This document shows positions 24,445 to 24,474 of a stretch of 24,474 nt of DNA, piece after piece. Below the pieces are notes generated by a model that was given only the letters and a program-made list of their open reading frames with translations, made no database searches and was not told the DNA's origin. Each line of letters starts with the position of its first letter. The stretch's first letter is position 1. The translations under genes were made by a program, and so were the position numbers. Source of the stretch: JAPLDA01 sp043787975 (GTDB lineage: Bacteria; Bacteroidota; Bacteroidia; AKYH767-A; 2013-40CM-41-45); the NCBI GenBank assembly GCA_043787975.1, contig JAYVUK010000054.1, forward strand, positions 1 to 24,474. Direction: 5' to 3'.

Positions 24445-24472
24445 TTGGCAATTTGCAGTCGGCAGTTTGCAA
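24445..24472. repeat. Heptamer tandem array upstream of gpsA
   Basis: The units are TTGGCAA at 24445, TTTGCAG at 24452, TCGGCAG at 24459 and TTTGCAA at 24466, with consensus TYKGCAR. The array may continue beyond the window edge. It sits 13 bases before the gpsA ATG and would lie in its leader. Confidence 0.7.
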
Positions 24473-24474
24473 AC

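Overview
The window looks like chromosomal DNA of a member of the Bacteroidota, perhaps near Chitinophagales or Sphingobacteriales; the lineage below phylum is a guess. Four secreted proteins end in type IX secretion (T9SS) sorting domains. Genes mostly lack Shine-Dalgarno sequences, and three genes have a TACTTTT(G/A) box 27-34 bases before the start that fits the Bacteroidota -7 promoter element. The IleRS is the long type, and the DksA-like protein has a degenerate zinc finger.

Layout. 1-1150: asd (minus strand), with a palindromic element apparently inserted in frame. 1323-5459: a lamin-tail/T9SS protein, a RidA-family deaminase, and a Ycf48-like propeller with a T9SS tail. 5456-5982: gene debris, namely a T9SS-tail-like remnant, a strong terminator and the last part of a zinc-type alcohol dehydrogenase/quinone reductase. 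6166-8657: two tandemly duplicated secreted kelch propellers that share an identical 35-base leader. 8833-11344: a LytS-type histidine kinase with a periplasmic TPR sensor, overlapping a LytTR response regulator. 11568-12722: a GT87-like membrane glycosyltransferase (minus strand). 13015-18013: ileS, a lysine-rich DksA/TraR protein and lspA. 18173-19555: a secreted M28 peptidase of carboxypeptidase Q type. 19563-21357 (minus strand): a protein with three TonB C-terminal-like domains alternating with TPRs, whose start is out of frame because of an 11-A run. 21444-23237: uvrC. 23437-24432: gpsA (minus strand).

How the genes relate. The window is mostly housekeeping genes (amino-acid biosynthesis, translation, lipoprotein maturation, DNA repair, phospholipid precursors) interleaved with cell-surface and secreted proteins. 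The only clearly coupled pair is kinase plus regulator. ileS, dksA and lspA are co-directional and closely spaced and may be co-transcribed. I see no tRNA, rRNA, CRISPR array, transposase or phage gene.

The most unusual signal is in the non-coding layer. Short degenerate tandem arrays with a 7-base period, each with a different unit, sit beside or inside at least six genes (asd, upstream of asd, ileS, lspA 5' end, the M28 signal peptide, upstream of gpsA), with a looser 7-8 base example before ridA. A separate nested palindrome family of about 107-109 bases occurs twice, with a further single arm at the left edge.
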